From NCBI RefSeq assembly GCF_025847235.1, contig NZ_JAOZEW010000007.1:124001-188000 (forward strand): DNA of 64,000 bases. The letters are read 5' to 3'. The translations under genes and the position numbers were made by a program. The DNA is from Flavobacterium shii (lineage in GTDB: Bacteria > Bacteroidota > Bacteroidia > Flavobacteriales > Flavobacteriaceae). Below are positions 34,557 to 43,812 of this stretch, piece by piece (position 1 is the stretch's first letter; every line of letters starts with the position of its first letter). The notes beneath the pieces are model-generated. The model searched no databases. It saw only the letters and a program-made list of their open reading frames with translations, and had not been told where the DNA came from.

Positions 34557-35591
34557 CTATTTTTTTTCGTTAAATAAATTCAACTCTTTTACCCAATTTG
34601 TTTTTCTTTCCAATAAGAAAAGATCAATGAATAACAATACAAATGCTATACCAATAAACCACTGAAACTGTGATTGAAAATCGGCCATTTGTGTAGCTTC
34701 AAATTCTGTTTTTTGGATATTATCTAAAGCGTTTTTTACATAATCCAAAACCTCTTTGGTATTACCGCCATAAACATAACCACCTTTTGTAGCTTTTGCA
34801 ATAGCTTTTAAACCTTCTTGATTTAATTTCGTAATAACGACTTCATTATTATTATCTTTTTGGAAACTTTCGACAACACCATTTTTTTTCAAAGGGATTG
34901 TAGCACCTTTTTCGGTTCCAACACCAATAGTAATGATTTTCATTCCTAGTTTGTTAGCCTCTTCTGCAGCAGCTTCAGCTCCTTCTGAATGGTCTTCTCC
35001 ATCAGAAATCAAAATCAATAGTTTACTTGTTTTGCTTTTTTCGTCAAAATAAGTAGCCGATAATTTTATGGCTTCATCAAGTGATGTTCCTTGTGATGAA
35101 ACCATCTCAGGGTTCATACTTTGCAAGAACATTTTGGCAACACTATAATCGGTTGTAATTGGTAAAACAGGAAAAGCACTTCCGGCATAGGCTACGATTC
35201 CTATTCGGTCATTGCCTAATTGGTTAATGATTTGTGAAACCAGTTGTTTACTTTTTTCTAAACGGCTTGGAGCAACATCTTCTGCAAGCATACTCTTGGA
35301 AACGTCTACTGCAAACACAATATCGATCCCTTCGCGTTTTACAGTTTCCATTTTTGTTCCAATCTTTGGATTAACCAAACCTAAAATCAATGCAGCCAAA
35401 GCTAAAAGGATAACTCCTAATTTTAAAAATGGTTTAAAAACAGAATGTTCTGGAGTTAGTTTTTTAACTAAATCCAAATCCCCAAACTCGCGTTGTTTTT
35501 TTCTTTTCCAATACATATTGATAAGAAAAACGCACACCAAAATTGGAAGTACTATAAGAAGGTATAAATATTTTTTTTCGTCTAATTCCAT
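34557..35591 (-). CDS. batB: BatB: VWA-domain membrane protein
   Basis: The protein has 344 residues. Two membrane helices at the N-terminus (about 8-26 and 55-73), a VWA domain (about 85-280) with the metal motif D-V-S-K-S-M near 93-98, and a C-terminal helix (about 312-330) are visible. Lysine replaces the glycine in the usual D-x-S-G-S pattern. It is a partner of BatA and co-transcribed in the bat operon. Confidence 0.93.
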   Translation of the reverse strand: MELDEKKYLYLLIVLPILVCVFLINMYWKRKKQREFGDLDLVKKLTPEHSVFKPFLKLGVILLALAALILGLVNPKIGTKMETVKREGIDIVFAVDVSKSMLAEDVAPSRLEKSKQLVSQIINQLGNDRIGIVAYAGSAFPVLPITTDYSVAKMFLQSMNPEMVSSQGTSLDEAIKLSATYFDEKSKTSKLLILISDGEDHSEGAEAAAEEANKLGMKIITIGVGTEKGATIPLKKNGVVESFQKDNNNEVVITKLNQEGLKAIAKATKGGYVYGGNTKEVLDYVKNALDNIQKTEFEATQMADFQSQFQWFIGIAFVLLFIDLFLLERKTNWVKELNLFNEKK

Positions 35592-35664
35592 TTTTTAATT
35601 CTAGTTTCAGTTTTTAGTTTCAGTTTCCAGTTCTTTACTGTAACTGTAACCGAAGACTGAAATA

Positions 35665-36666
35665 TTAAATAAAGCTCCTGTAAACAGTATTTCGTAATCC
35701 AATTTCCAATAATAGTAATAATCCGGCTAATATCACAAAAGGTCTGTATTTTTCATCGTAATCATAAAATTTTAATTCTTCGATTTCGGTTGTTTCCAGT
35801 TTGTTAATCTCATTATAGATAGAAGCTAATTTTTCATTGCTTGTAGCTCTAAAATATTTCCCTCCAGTTTTATTTGCAATAGTTTTCATCATTTGCTCAT
35901 CAATTTCAACTTTCATCATTCTGAATAAAAATTGACCGTTTGGAGCAATTGCATAAGGGAATTCGGCCATTCCATTAGTTCCAATTCCAATTGTATAAAC
36001 CTTGATTCCGTATTGTTTAGCAATGTCTGCTGCAGTATCTGGTTCGATGAATCCAGCATTATTAACACCATCTGTCATCAGTATGATTACTTTACTTTTG
36101 GCTTTACTGTCTTTAAGTCTGTTTACGGCAGTGGATAATCCCATTCCGATTCCAGTTCCATCAACTAAAACATTGTCGTATTTTATACTTTTAATAGCTT
36201 CAAGGATAATAGCTTTATCACTTGTTACGGGTGTTTTTGTATAGGCTTCAGATGCGTATAAAACAAGCCCAATTCTATCGTTAGGTCTTTCGTTAACAAA
36301 GTCGGCGGCCAGTTTTTTAAGAGCTTGCATACGATCTGGTTTTAAATCTCGTGCAAGCATACTTCCAGAAACGTCTATTGCCATTACAATATCAATTCCT
36401 TTTGTCGTTTTGGTTTTATTGCTTACATCTACGGTTCTTGGTCTTGCCAATGCAATTATCAAAGAGCTTAAAGCCAAAATTCTAAATACACCCAGAAAAG
36501 GCTTTAGTTTTGCTAATAAGGATTCTGAAGATTTAAAACCTTGCAATGAACTCATTTTTAATGTTGCCGATTGCTGATTTCTTTTCCAGAATAACCAAGC
36601 AATTGCAATGGGAATCAAAAGAAACAACCAGAAAAACTCAGGGTTTAAAAAAGTTATTTTATCCAT
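35665..36666 (-). CDS. batA: BatA: VWA-domain membrane protein
   Basis: The protein has 333 residues. An N-terminal helix pair (about 10-26 and 60-76), a VWA domain with the full motif D-V-S-G-S-M near 97-102, and a C-terminal helix near 310-328 are visible. It has the same layout as BatB. The start overlaps the stop of the upstream 543-residue gene by one base. Confidence 0.93.
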   Translation of the reverse strand: MDKITFLNPEFFWLFLLIPIAIAWLFWKRNQQSATLKMSSLQGFKSSESLLAKLKPFLGVFRILALSSLIIALARPRTVDVSNKTKTTKGIDIVMAIDVSGSMLARDLKPDRMQALKKLAADFVNERPNDRIGLVLYASEAYTKTPVTSDKAIILEAIKSIKYDNVLVDGTGIGMGLSTAVNRLKDSKAKSKVIILMTDGVNNAGFIEPDTAADIAKQYGIKVYTIGIGTNGMAEFPYAIAPNGQFLFRMMKVEIDEQMMKTIANKTGGKYFRATSNEKLASIYNEINKLETTEIEELKFYDYDEKYRPFVILAGLLLLLEIGLRNTVYRSFI

Positions 36667-38297
36667 TAATTAGTTGCTTTTTTTAGTTCTACAGAGTTTA
36701 ATATGCGGTCTGCAATATCATTGGCATAAGTATCTCCTTCTTCGTGGAAAATCATTATTTGTTGTAATCCGCCTTCTTGGCTAAATAAAAGGATCTCGTA
36801 ATACATTTTGGTACTCGATTTACTACCTTCATCTACATTAGAGAAGGTTCCATACCCTTTAATTCCACGAATACCTTCTTTGGTTTCGAAGTCTTCTTGT
36901 TTTACAATCATATTTCTAGCGCCTTGAGCTTCTATAGTTTTTATAGTGACTTCAAGTGATTTTGGTAAGTCAATTGGAGTTTCTTGTTTGTATTTTAAAG
37001 TAGAAATCATCAATGAGAAATTATCAACAAGACTTCCATACCCAAAAGATTGCATTTCTTTAATTAAAGCCAAACCATCTTTCGGTAGGGTTTTAGTTAA
37101 ATCCATTCTTTTTAAAACCTTAGGAGTTTCTATTAGTATACCAGGATTTCCATACTCACTTTTTACCCATTCTCCTTCTAATAATTCCTTAGATGGATGT
37201 CCGATAATATTATCTTTTACATAAGTAAACCCTTTTGTAGCGATGAAATATCCTGTAACAAGAAAAATTAAAAATAAAACAGCTGCTACAGATAAAGCAA
37301 TACGTTTATTGCGTTTTTTCTGTAATTGTATTTTTATTTGTTTTTGCCTTTGTGCTTCATTTAGTAAAGTATCTTCTTCTACAGCTACTTCTACAGGAAT
37401 AGCATTGTCAAGAGTAAGAATTGCTTTTTGTATTTTATTTCGGTCTTCGGTAATTTCAAAATCTAATGGTTTTGATTTTGCAAATTTCACCAAATCGGCT
37501 TGTTTTAATACGCGCTCTAAGTTCTCGACAGTTTCTGGCGTTAACGTCATTTTCTTTTTTACCGATGCAGCTCTAATTCCTTGTATAAGCTCAGATGTGG
37601 TACTTTCCATTGCTGGAATTTCGATTGCTTCCTCGATATAATTTCTGGCAATATCGGTTAGTTCACTATAATAAGCTTTAACTTCCCCTTTTTGCCAAAG
37701 TTCTTTTTTCTCCAATGTATTAAGCAAACTAGTTGCTTTTTCAATTGGGGTTTTATAAATCTCTTCTTCTATTTTTTTCTGTTGTCTTTTTTTGATGAAC
37801 CAATATACCAAAGCACCGATTCCTATGATTAAAGCGAGAATCAACAGGTATTTCCACCAATCACCAATTCCATCTTCAACTTTAGTAATGTCCTTAATGT
37901 CATACATTTTTTGTTGCAATGTATCTACTTTTACACTTGCAACTTCTACTCGAATAGAATCAGTTAGATATGGTTTTTTGTCAATAAGGATTTGAATACT
38001 TGGAATTGTATACTTTCCAGAATCAAACTGCGTTAAACCATACTTTTTAATCAATTCATACTGGTCATTTTTTCTGACAGTATCAATTGGATACGATTTA
38101 ATTACCTCAAGAGGTCCGATATTTTTAAGTTTAGGAAAAACTACTTTCGACTTAGCATCGACAGTAGTTTTAAGGGTTAACTTAAACTCTGCTCCAATTT
38201 TATTTTTAGTAGTATCTATGCTAGTCACAATTTGTTTTTGTTGTCCAAAAACAGTTGCTGTAAGCAAGAATAAAAATATGTAAAGTTTTAATTTCAT
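36666..38297 (-). CDS. Bat-operon membrane protein of unknown function
   Basis: The protein has 543 residues. The signal peptide ends at about 19 (V-F-G-Q). A beta-sandwich like the start of BatD (about 20-135), a membrane helix (about 150-170), a helical cytoplasmic region (about 175-330) and a second helix (about 335-355) follow. The last 190 residues form a soluble domain with no family I can name. It occupies the position between DUF58 and batA where Bacteroidota operons often carry an extra BatD-like protein. Confidence 0.8.
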   Translation of the reverse strand: MKLKLYIFLFLLTATVFGQQKQIVTSIDTTKNKIGAEFKLTLKTTVDAKSKVVFPKLKNIGPLEVIKSYPIDTVRKNDQYELIKKYGLTQFDSGKYTIPSIQILIDKKPYLTDSIRVEVASVKVDTLQQKMYDIKDITKVEDGIGDWWKYLLILALIIGIGALVYWFIKKRQQKKIEEEIYKTPIEKATSLLNTLEKKELWQKGEVKAYYSELTDIARNYIEEAIEIPAMESTTSELIQGIRAASVKKKMTLTPETVENLERVLKQADLVKFAKSKPLDFEITEDRNKIQKAILTLDNAIPVEVAVEEDTLLNEAQRQKQIKIQLQKKRNKRIALSVAAVLFLIFLVTGYFIATKGFTYVKDNIIGHPSKELLEGEWVKSEYGNPGILIETPKVLKRMDLTKTLPKDGLALIKEMQSFGYGSLVDNFSLMISTLKYKQETPIDLPKSLEVTIKTIEAQGARNMIVKQEDFETKEGIRGIKGYGTFSNVDEGSKSSTKMYYEILLFSQEGGLQQIMIFHEEGDTYANDIADRILNSVELKKATN

Positions 38298-38454
38298 TTG
38301 ATTTTTTGATTTCAGATTTTAGTCTAAAACGGATGCTTAAAAATGGAACGCTGATGAGACAGATTTAAGCGGATTTTATTTTTAATTTTTCTCTTCAAAT
38401 TATGTTTAAAATCTATTGATCTAACAATCTAAGAAGTCTAAATAATCTAATTCT

Positions 38455-39318
38455 TTATCTCGATTTAAAATAGCCTAATAATTTGGTTACATAACTTTCA
38501 TCTACACGAGTATTTACTACACCAGCACCGGATTTGCTAAAAGTTTCTTTAAAATAAGCTACTTTACTACGGTAATGTTTTTCGTAATTAGTACGTATTG
38601 TTTTGGAACCTGTATTGATTAATTGTGTTTTTCCCGTTTCGGCATCAAGCATTGAAACCATTCCGAGATTTGGTATTTTTTCTTCTCGAATATCATATAC
38701 TCGAATACCTGTAATATCGTGTTTTTTGGATGCAATTTTTAATGTATGTTCATAATCTTCCGACATGAAATCTGAGATTATAAAAACGATAGCTTTCTTT
38801 TTTTGTGTACCCGATAGGAACTTTAATGCCTGAGCAATATCGGTTTTATGACTTTTAGGTTCAAACTCGATTAATTCACGGATAATACGTAATACGTGTG
38901 ATCTTCCTTTTTTAGGTGGAATATACAATTCGACTATATCCGAGAACAACATCAAACCTATTTTGTCATTGTTTTGCGTTGCCGAAAAAGCCATTGTAGC
39001 AGCAATTTCGGTTACGATATCTTTTTTGAACTGATTCTTGGAACCAAAACTTTCAGAACCCGAAATATCTACCATAAGCATCATGGTAAGTTCGCGTTCT
39101 TCTTCAAAAACTTTTACGTGGGCTTCATTGTAGCGAGCGGTTACATTCCAATCGATAGCACGTATATCATCGCCATATTGGTACTGACGCACTTCGCTAA
39201 AAGTCATACCGCGACCTTTAAATGAAGAGTGATATTCTCCCGAAAAGATATGATTACTTAATCTTTTGGTTTTGATTTCTATTTTACGTACTTTTTTTAA
39301 TAGCTCTTTTGTATCCAT
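38455..39318 (-). CDS. DUF58 protein of the Bat operon
   Basis: The protein has 287 residues. The DUF58 signature R-Q-Y-Q-Y-G-D-D-I-R-A-I-D-W-N-V-T-A-R is at about 46-64, followed by a VWA-like core with D-I-S-G-S-E at about 88-93. DUF58 proteins pair with MoxR ATPases. The moxR gene is the next one upstream. Confidence 0.93.
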   Translation of the reverse strand: MDTKELLKKVRKIEIKTKRLSNHIFSGEYHSSFKGRGMTFSEVRQYQYGDDIRAIDWNVTARYNEAHVKVFEEERELTMMLMVDISGSESFGSKNQFKKDIVTEIAATMAFSATQNNDKIGLMLFSDIVELYIPPKKGRSHVLRIIRELIEFEPKSHKTDIAQALKFLSGTQKKKAIVFIISDFMSEDYEHTLKIASKKHDITGIRVYDIREEKIPNLGMVSMLDAETGKTQLINTGSKTIRTNYEKHYRSKVAYFKETFSKSGAGVVNTRVDESYVTKLLGYFKSR

Positions 39319-39400
39319 TTTTAATTTGTTTAAAGTTTAAGAGTTTAATGTTTCAAGTTCGGTATGGAACAATTTGAAACATTAGACATTAAACAAATTT

Positions 39401-40405
39401 TTAAGGTACTTCAATCTCGTTTACAATTTTATTGATGATGTCTACAGAAGTGATGTTCTCAGCCTCTGCTTCATAAGTAATACCTACTCTGTGGCGTAAT
39501 ACATCATGAACAACTGCACGTACATCTTCTGGGATTACATATCCACGACGTTTTATAAAAGCGTAACATTTTGCCGCATTGGCTAAGTTGATACTTCCAC
39601 GTGGAGATGCTCCAAAACTGATAAGTGGTTTTAAATCAGCTAATTTATATTTTTCAGGATAACGAGTTGCGAAGATAATATCAAGAATGTATTTCTCTAT
39701 TTTCTCATCCATGTAAACTTCACGAACAGCTTCTTGCGCACGTAAAATTTGCTCTACCGAAACAACAGGATTTACTTTCTCGTAACTTCCTTTTAAATTC
39801 TGGCGAATAACAAGGCGTTCTTCATCCATTTTTGGATAGTCAATTACGGTTTTAAGCATAAAACGGTCAACTTGAGCTTCTGGAAGTTGGTATGTTCCTT
39901 CTTGCTCAACAGGGTTTTGCGTTGCAAGTACTAAAAACGGACGGTCTAGTTTGAAAGTAGTATCCCCAATAGTAACTTGTTTTTCTTGCATCGCCTCCAA
40001 AAGTGCCGATTGTACTTTGGCAGGAGCACGGTTAATCTCATCGGCAAGGACGAAATTAGCAAAAATTGGTCCTTTTTTGATAGAAAATTCATTTGCCTTG
40101 ATGTTGTAAATCATCGTACCAACAACATCGGCAGGTAATAAGTCGGGTGTAAATTGGATACGGCTGAACGAACCTTGCACTGCTTGAGACAGCGTGTTTA
40201 TCGCTAATGTTTTGGCTAATCCAGGAACACCTTCAAGTAAAATATGGCCTTGACCGAGGAGTCCGATTAATAAACGCTCGACCATATGTTTCTGGCCCAC
40301 AATAACTTTGTTCATTTCCATTGTGAGAAGGTCTATAAAAGCACTTTCTCTTTCGATTTTTTCATTGATCGCTCTAATGTCTAAAGTCGTTGTATTTTCT
40401 TCCAT
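39401..40405 (-). CDS. MoxR-family AAA ATPase
   Basis: The protein has 334 residues. The Walker A variant G-V-P-G-L-A-K-T (about 59-66), Walker B with A-D-E-I-N-R-A-P, and the sensor segment A-T-Q-N-P-V-E-Q-E-G-T-Y are all intact. MoxR proteins are thought to act as chaperone-like ATPases on VWA partners. It is the first gene of the bat operon and probably carries its promoter upstream of 40405. Confidence 0.96.
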   Translation of the reverse strand: MEENTTTLDIRAINEKIERESAFIDLLTMEMNKVIVGQKHMVERLLIGLLGQGHILLEGVPGLAKTLAINTLSQAVQGSFSRIQFTPDLLPADVVGTMIYNIKANEFSIKKGPIFANFVLADEINRAPAKVQSALLEAMQEKQVTIGDTTFKLDRPFLVLATQNPVEQEGTYQLPEAQVDRFMLKTVIDYPKMDEERLVIRQNLKGSYEKVNPVVSVEQILRAQEAVREVYMDEKIEKYILDIIFATRYPEKYKLADLKPLISFGASPRGSINLANAAKCYAFIKRRGYVIPEDVRAVVHDVLRHRVGITYEAEAENITSVDIINKIVNEIEVP

Positions 40406-40617
40406 ATAAATATTTTTAAAACCTTGAATTTAATGCCTTACTTTTGAGAGTGCAAATTGAATATTTTTTGAGAAGTAAGATGTTAAAGAATGGTTAAAAC
40501 TTCGACCAAAGCTCTAATTTTAAGGACGAATTGTGATTCTATTTTTATATTTTTAAGAACTTTGATGATTATGCTTTAGAAAGCGAGATTTATTACTACA
40601 AATAATGTTATATTACC

Positions 40618-41490
40618 ATGAGCAAAACGCTATTATCGCCTATAATTGTGGGCACTATGAATTGGGGAGTTTGGGATAAAAATCTAACTCCAAAAGAAAT
40701 GGAAAACCTAATCCAAGTATGTTTAGAGAATAAAATAACAACTTTTGATCATGCCGATATTTACGGCTCATACACTACCGAAGCCGATTTTGGGAAAGCA
40801 TTCGCAGCAAGTAAAGTTTCGAGGGAAAAATTACAACTGATCTCTAAATGCGGAATTCAGATGATCGCTGAAAATAGAAATAATAAAATTAAGCATTACG
40901 ATTATTCAAAATCACATATCATCTGGTCTGTAGAGAATTCGTTAAAGAACTTGAAGACAGATTATTTAGATGTTTTTTTATTGCACCGACCAAGCCCTTT
41001 GATGCAAGCTGATGAAATTGCCGAAGCAGTTGAAAAACTTAGAAATGAAGGCAAAATTGTTGATTTTGGTTTGTCGAATTTCACATCTTCGCAGACAGAA
41101 TTAATTCGCCAAAAAATAGATGTTAGTTATAATCAGGTACAATTTTCGGCTACGAATTATGAACCTATGATCGATGGTAGTTTTGATTATATGCAAACAC
41201 ACGGAATTCGTCCGATGTCGTGGAATCCATTAGGGACAATTTTTAGAGAAGACAACAAACAAACACGAAGATTGAAAAAACTATTGGCAGCATTAGTTTC
41301 AAAATATAGTTTAGGTTCTGATACCATTTTGTTAAGCTGGATTTTAAGACATCCTGCAAACATTATTCCGATAGCAGGAACGGTAAACGTTGCAAGGATT
41401 CAGTCGTTAATGAAAGCGGTAGAATTAGAATTGGAAAAAGAAGATTGGTTTGCAATCTGGTCAGAAAGTATGGGTGACGATGTGTCTTAG
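40618..41490 (+). CDS. Aldo/keto reductase
   Basis: The protein has 290 residues with the TIM-barrel reductase pattern. F-D-H-A-D-I-Y-G (Asp and Tyr of the tetrad, about 40-47), S-K-C-G (Lys at about 75), L-L-H-R (His at about 118) and the C-terminal cofactor segment P-I-A-G-T are visible. It reduces carbonyl compounds with NADPH, and the substrate is not predictable. The short-chain dehydrogenase gene 95 bases downstream may have its own promoter, because a hairpin lies between them. Confidence 0.92.
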   Translation: MSKTLLSPIIVGTMNWGVWDKNLTPKEMENLIQVCLENKITTFDHADIYGSYTTEADFGKAFAASKVSREKLQLISKCGIQMIAENRNNKIKHYDYSKSHIIWSVENSLKNLKTDYLDVFLLHRPSPLMQADEIAEAVEKLRNEGKIVDFGLSNFTSSQTELIRQKIDVSYNQVQFSATNYEPMIDGSFDYMQTHGIRPMSWNPLGTIFREDNKQTRRLKKLLAALVSKYSLGSDTILLSWILRHPANIIPIAGTVNVARIQSLMKAVELELEKEDWFAIWSESMGDDVS

Positions 41491-41528
41491 TTTTTAGTAT
41501 TCAGCTAAATCCATTAAAAAAATATGTG

Positions 41529-41564
41529 CCACAGATTAAGAACTCTAATGATTTTAATCTGTGG
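41529..41564. terminator. Hairpin between the two oxidoreductase genes
   Basis: A perfect 11-bp stem (41529-41539 with 41554-41564, CCACAGATTAA type) has a 14-base loop. A-runs and T-poor flanks make termination moderate. The arm word resembles dispersed Flavobacterium intergenic repeats, so it may be a repeat rather than a dedicated terminator. Confidence 0.5.
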
Positions 41565-41585
41565 TTAAAAAAATAAAATATCAGA

Positions 41586-42338
41586 ATGAAAAAAACAGCT
41601 TTGATAACTGGGGCGACAAGTGGTATTGGTAAAGCCACGGCGCAGATATTGGCCAGAAATAATTATAAAGTTATTCTTTGCGGAAGAAGGCAAGATCGAT
41701 TAACGGAACTGGAAAAAGAACTTTCGGAATATACTGAAGTGCATACTTTGGCATTTGATGTTCGTGATAAAGAAGCCGTTTTGGAACGTATAAATTCTTT
41801 GCCAGAATTTTTTTCTGTTATTGATGTTCTTATTAATAATGCAGGAAATGCACATGGATTGGATCCAATTCAAACTGGCAATTTGGACGATTGGGATGCT
41901 ATGATTGATATAAATGTAAAGGGACTTTTGTATGTTTCTAAAGCGATTATTCCGCAAATGACAGCAAGAAAATCAGGGCATATTATTAATATTGGTTCAA
42001 CTGCTGCGAAAGAAGTTTATCCTAACGGAAATGTATATTGTGGTACAAAACACGCTGTTGATGCGATTAGTCAGGGAATGCGAATTGATTTGAATCCTTT
42101 TGGGATTAGAGTAGGAGCAATCCATCCAGGAATGGTTGAAACCGAATTTAGTCAAGTACGTTTTAAAGGCGATGCCGATAGAGCTTCGAATGTTTATAAG
42201 GGTTTTGATCCGTTACAAGCAGAAGATATTGCGGATATTATTCACTTTGTGGTTTCAAGACCATATCATGTAAATATTGCTGATCTAGTAGTTATGAGTA
42301 CCGCACAGGCGTCATCAACAATTGTTAAAAGAGATTAA
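41586..42338 (+). CDS. Short-chain dehydrogenase/reductase
   Basis: The protein has 250 residues with a Rossmann fold. T-G-A-T-S-G-I-G at 8-15 binds NAD(P), followed by N-N-A-G near 87-90, the catalytic serine in I-G-S-T-A, and Y-C-G-T-K (Y-x-x-x-K) near 155-159. An arginine pair at 37-38 (G-R-R) favours NADP. This resembles the YdfG/3-hydroxy-acid dehydrogenase type. Confidence 0.93.
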   Translation: MKKTALITGATSGIGKATAQILARNNYKVILCGRRQDRLTELEKELSEYTEVHTLAFDVRDKEAVLERINSLPEFFSVIDVLINNAGNAHGLDPIQTGNLDDWDAMIDINVKGLLYVSKAIIPQMTARKSGHIINIGSTAAKEVYPNGNVYCGTKHAVDAISQGMRIDLNPFGIRVGAIHPGMVETEFSQVRFKGDADRASNVYKGFDPLQAEDIADIIHFVVSRPYHVNIADLVVMSTAQASSTIVKRD

Positions 42339-42495
42339 TTAGATAATTAGACTTACTTAGATCGTTAGACTAATAGTTTTTTAGATTAATAAATATTACA
42401 ACAGTCTAAAAATCTATTTGACGAGCAATCCAATAATCAGACAATCCAATTATCTAAGAAGTCTAAAAATCTAACTATCTAAGAAGTCTAAATAA
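42339..42495. repeat. AT-rich tract with repeated 16- to 19-mers
   Basis: ATCTAAGAAGTCTAAA occurs at 42452 and 42477, and again in the gap at 38427. The 42477 and 38427 copies agree over 19 bases (ATCTAAGAAGTCTAAATAA). Similar but shorter words occur near 50838. Other words in the tract (AATCCAATAATCAGACAATCC) are loosely repetitive. The last copy ends next to the ATG at 42496. Confidence 0.6.
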
Positions 42496-43632
42496 ATGAT
42501 CAATAAGCGCCTTTTAATAAAAAATCTACTCGCACATAATGATGAGAGTAGTTTTTATGATAAAAAGAGGCAGTTGAATTTGCATTCTCGTGAAGGTAAA
42601 GCAAAGTTTTTAAAACATATTTGTGCATTGTCAAATTCGAATCCCACGAATAATTCCTATATCGTAGTGGGTGTTGAGGATCATGATAATGAGATTGTAG
42701 GTGATGATTTTTTTGATGACAGCCGAATTCAGAATCTGGTCAATGCTTTTCTTGAAAATCCACCTAGAATTCAATATGAAAATGTTCCTTTTCCTAATCT
42801 CCCAAAAGATAAGGTGATAGGATTGGTTACGATTAAGCCTAAAAGTAAAACATCTTATTTTAAAAAAGGGATTCATACCATTGTTGCCAATAGTGTTTTT
42901 ATAAGGCGAGGTAGTAATTCGGTTCCGGTTGAAGGGGAAATTGAGAAAAATTACCAGAATACCGAAACTGTAATCGGAATAGAAAATAATTCACGTAATA
43001 GTATTGAATATACTTTGGATGGTGTAATTGATTTTATGAATTTTCGGCATAAAGATATGTCGCCAAAATATAAAGTCTTCAAAGAATTATTTGTGATTTG
43101 CTGGGCTGGAGTTCCTAAGCAATCTCGAGATAAAACATTTTTGTCCCGAGTTGATATTGAGTTGATAAATGAACAAATTAAGCTATTTTATTCGGCTCAG
43201 GATGTGGTAACGATTACTTACGACGAAGATAGTTTTACTATTCTCGAATATGTTCCTTTAGGATTAAATGATAAAACTAGTTATTATCCGCTTGAGCAGC
43301 AAACAATGCATTTTTTTGATAATGGCTACTATAAAATCGATCGTGAAATACTCTTTCAGCCGCCGGAATTTAATCGAAAAATGCTGCATCATATATATAA
43401 TTCTAACGTAGCATTACTAGTTAAATTACAAAAAGGACAGACTTTGTCGGATCGTGAAGTGGTAGATTTAGAAAATTTACCATCTACTTTTATGATTTGT
43501 TATCTTAATGGTTTTGAAGATGCAAAACAAAAATTAATTGATGCAAAATTGCTTTTAAAGCCTTTTACACAAGTATATTTATCTTTTAAAGAAGCTTTAC
43601 GAATTTTAAGAAAGATGAAATATGATATTTAG
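42496..43632 (+). CDS. AlbA_2/Schlafen-type DNA-binding-domain protein
   Basis: The protein has 378 residues. Residues about 15-150 match the AlbA_2 (Schlafen, formerly AAA_4) module: an N-terminal helix with E-G-K-A-K-F-L-K-H-I-C-A-L-S-N, the strand S-Y-I-V-V-G-V-E-D, and later V-F-I-R-R-G-S-N-S. The C-terminal half (about 165-378) is unknown. Such proteins bind nucleic acid, and some act in regulation or defence, but nothing here proves either. The gene stands alone between repeat-rich gaps. Confidence 0.8.
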   Translation: MINKRLLIKNLLAHNDESSFYDKKRQLNLHSREGKAKFLKHICALSNSNPTNNSYIVVGVEDHDNEIVGDDFFDDSRIQNLVNAFLENPPRIQYENVPFPNLPKDKVIGLVTIKPKSKTSYFKKGIHTIVANSVFIRRGSNSVPVEGEIEKNYQNTETVIGIENNSRNSIEYTLDGVIDFMNFRHKDMSPKYKVFKELFVICWAGVPKQSRDKTFLSRVDIELINEQIKLFYSAQDVVTITYDEDSFTILEYVPLGLNDKTSYYPLEQQTMHFFDNGYYKIDREILFQPPEFNRKMLHHIYNSNVALLVKLQKGQTLSDREVVDLENLPSTFMICYLNGFEDAKQKLIDAKLLLKPFTQVYLSFKEALRILRKMKYDI

Positions 43633-43678
43633 TGAGAAAGGTGCTTAGGTTCAAAGAGACAAAGGTTCAAAGGTTTCT

Positions 43679-43776
43679 GTAGAGACGTAATGCAGTGTGT
43701 CTAATTTTTTGTAGATGAGAACCAGTAAGTTTGTCTCGCAAAGGTTTTCCGTAGAGACGCACCGTAGTGCGTCTAA
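43679..43776. repeat. Two copies of a GTAGAGACGC-type palindromic repeat
   Basis: The second copy (43751-43776) contains a perfect 8-bp stem AGACGCAC-CGTA-GTGCGTCT. The first (43679-43704) is a degenerate relative with the same flanks. These REP-like palindromes are common in Bacteroidota and cyanobacterial intergenic DNA. They lie downstream of the AlbA_2 gene, just before a convergent gene. Confidence 0.65.
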
Positions 43777-43812
43777 CTTATAAAGTTCTACATTTTTAAA
43801 TTTAAATAAGAA

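Noticed and set aside
42339-43812. Mobile element around the AlbA_2 gene
   Set aside because: Repeats flank the gene on both sides, but they belong to different families with no matching ends, transposase or duplications.
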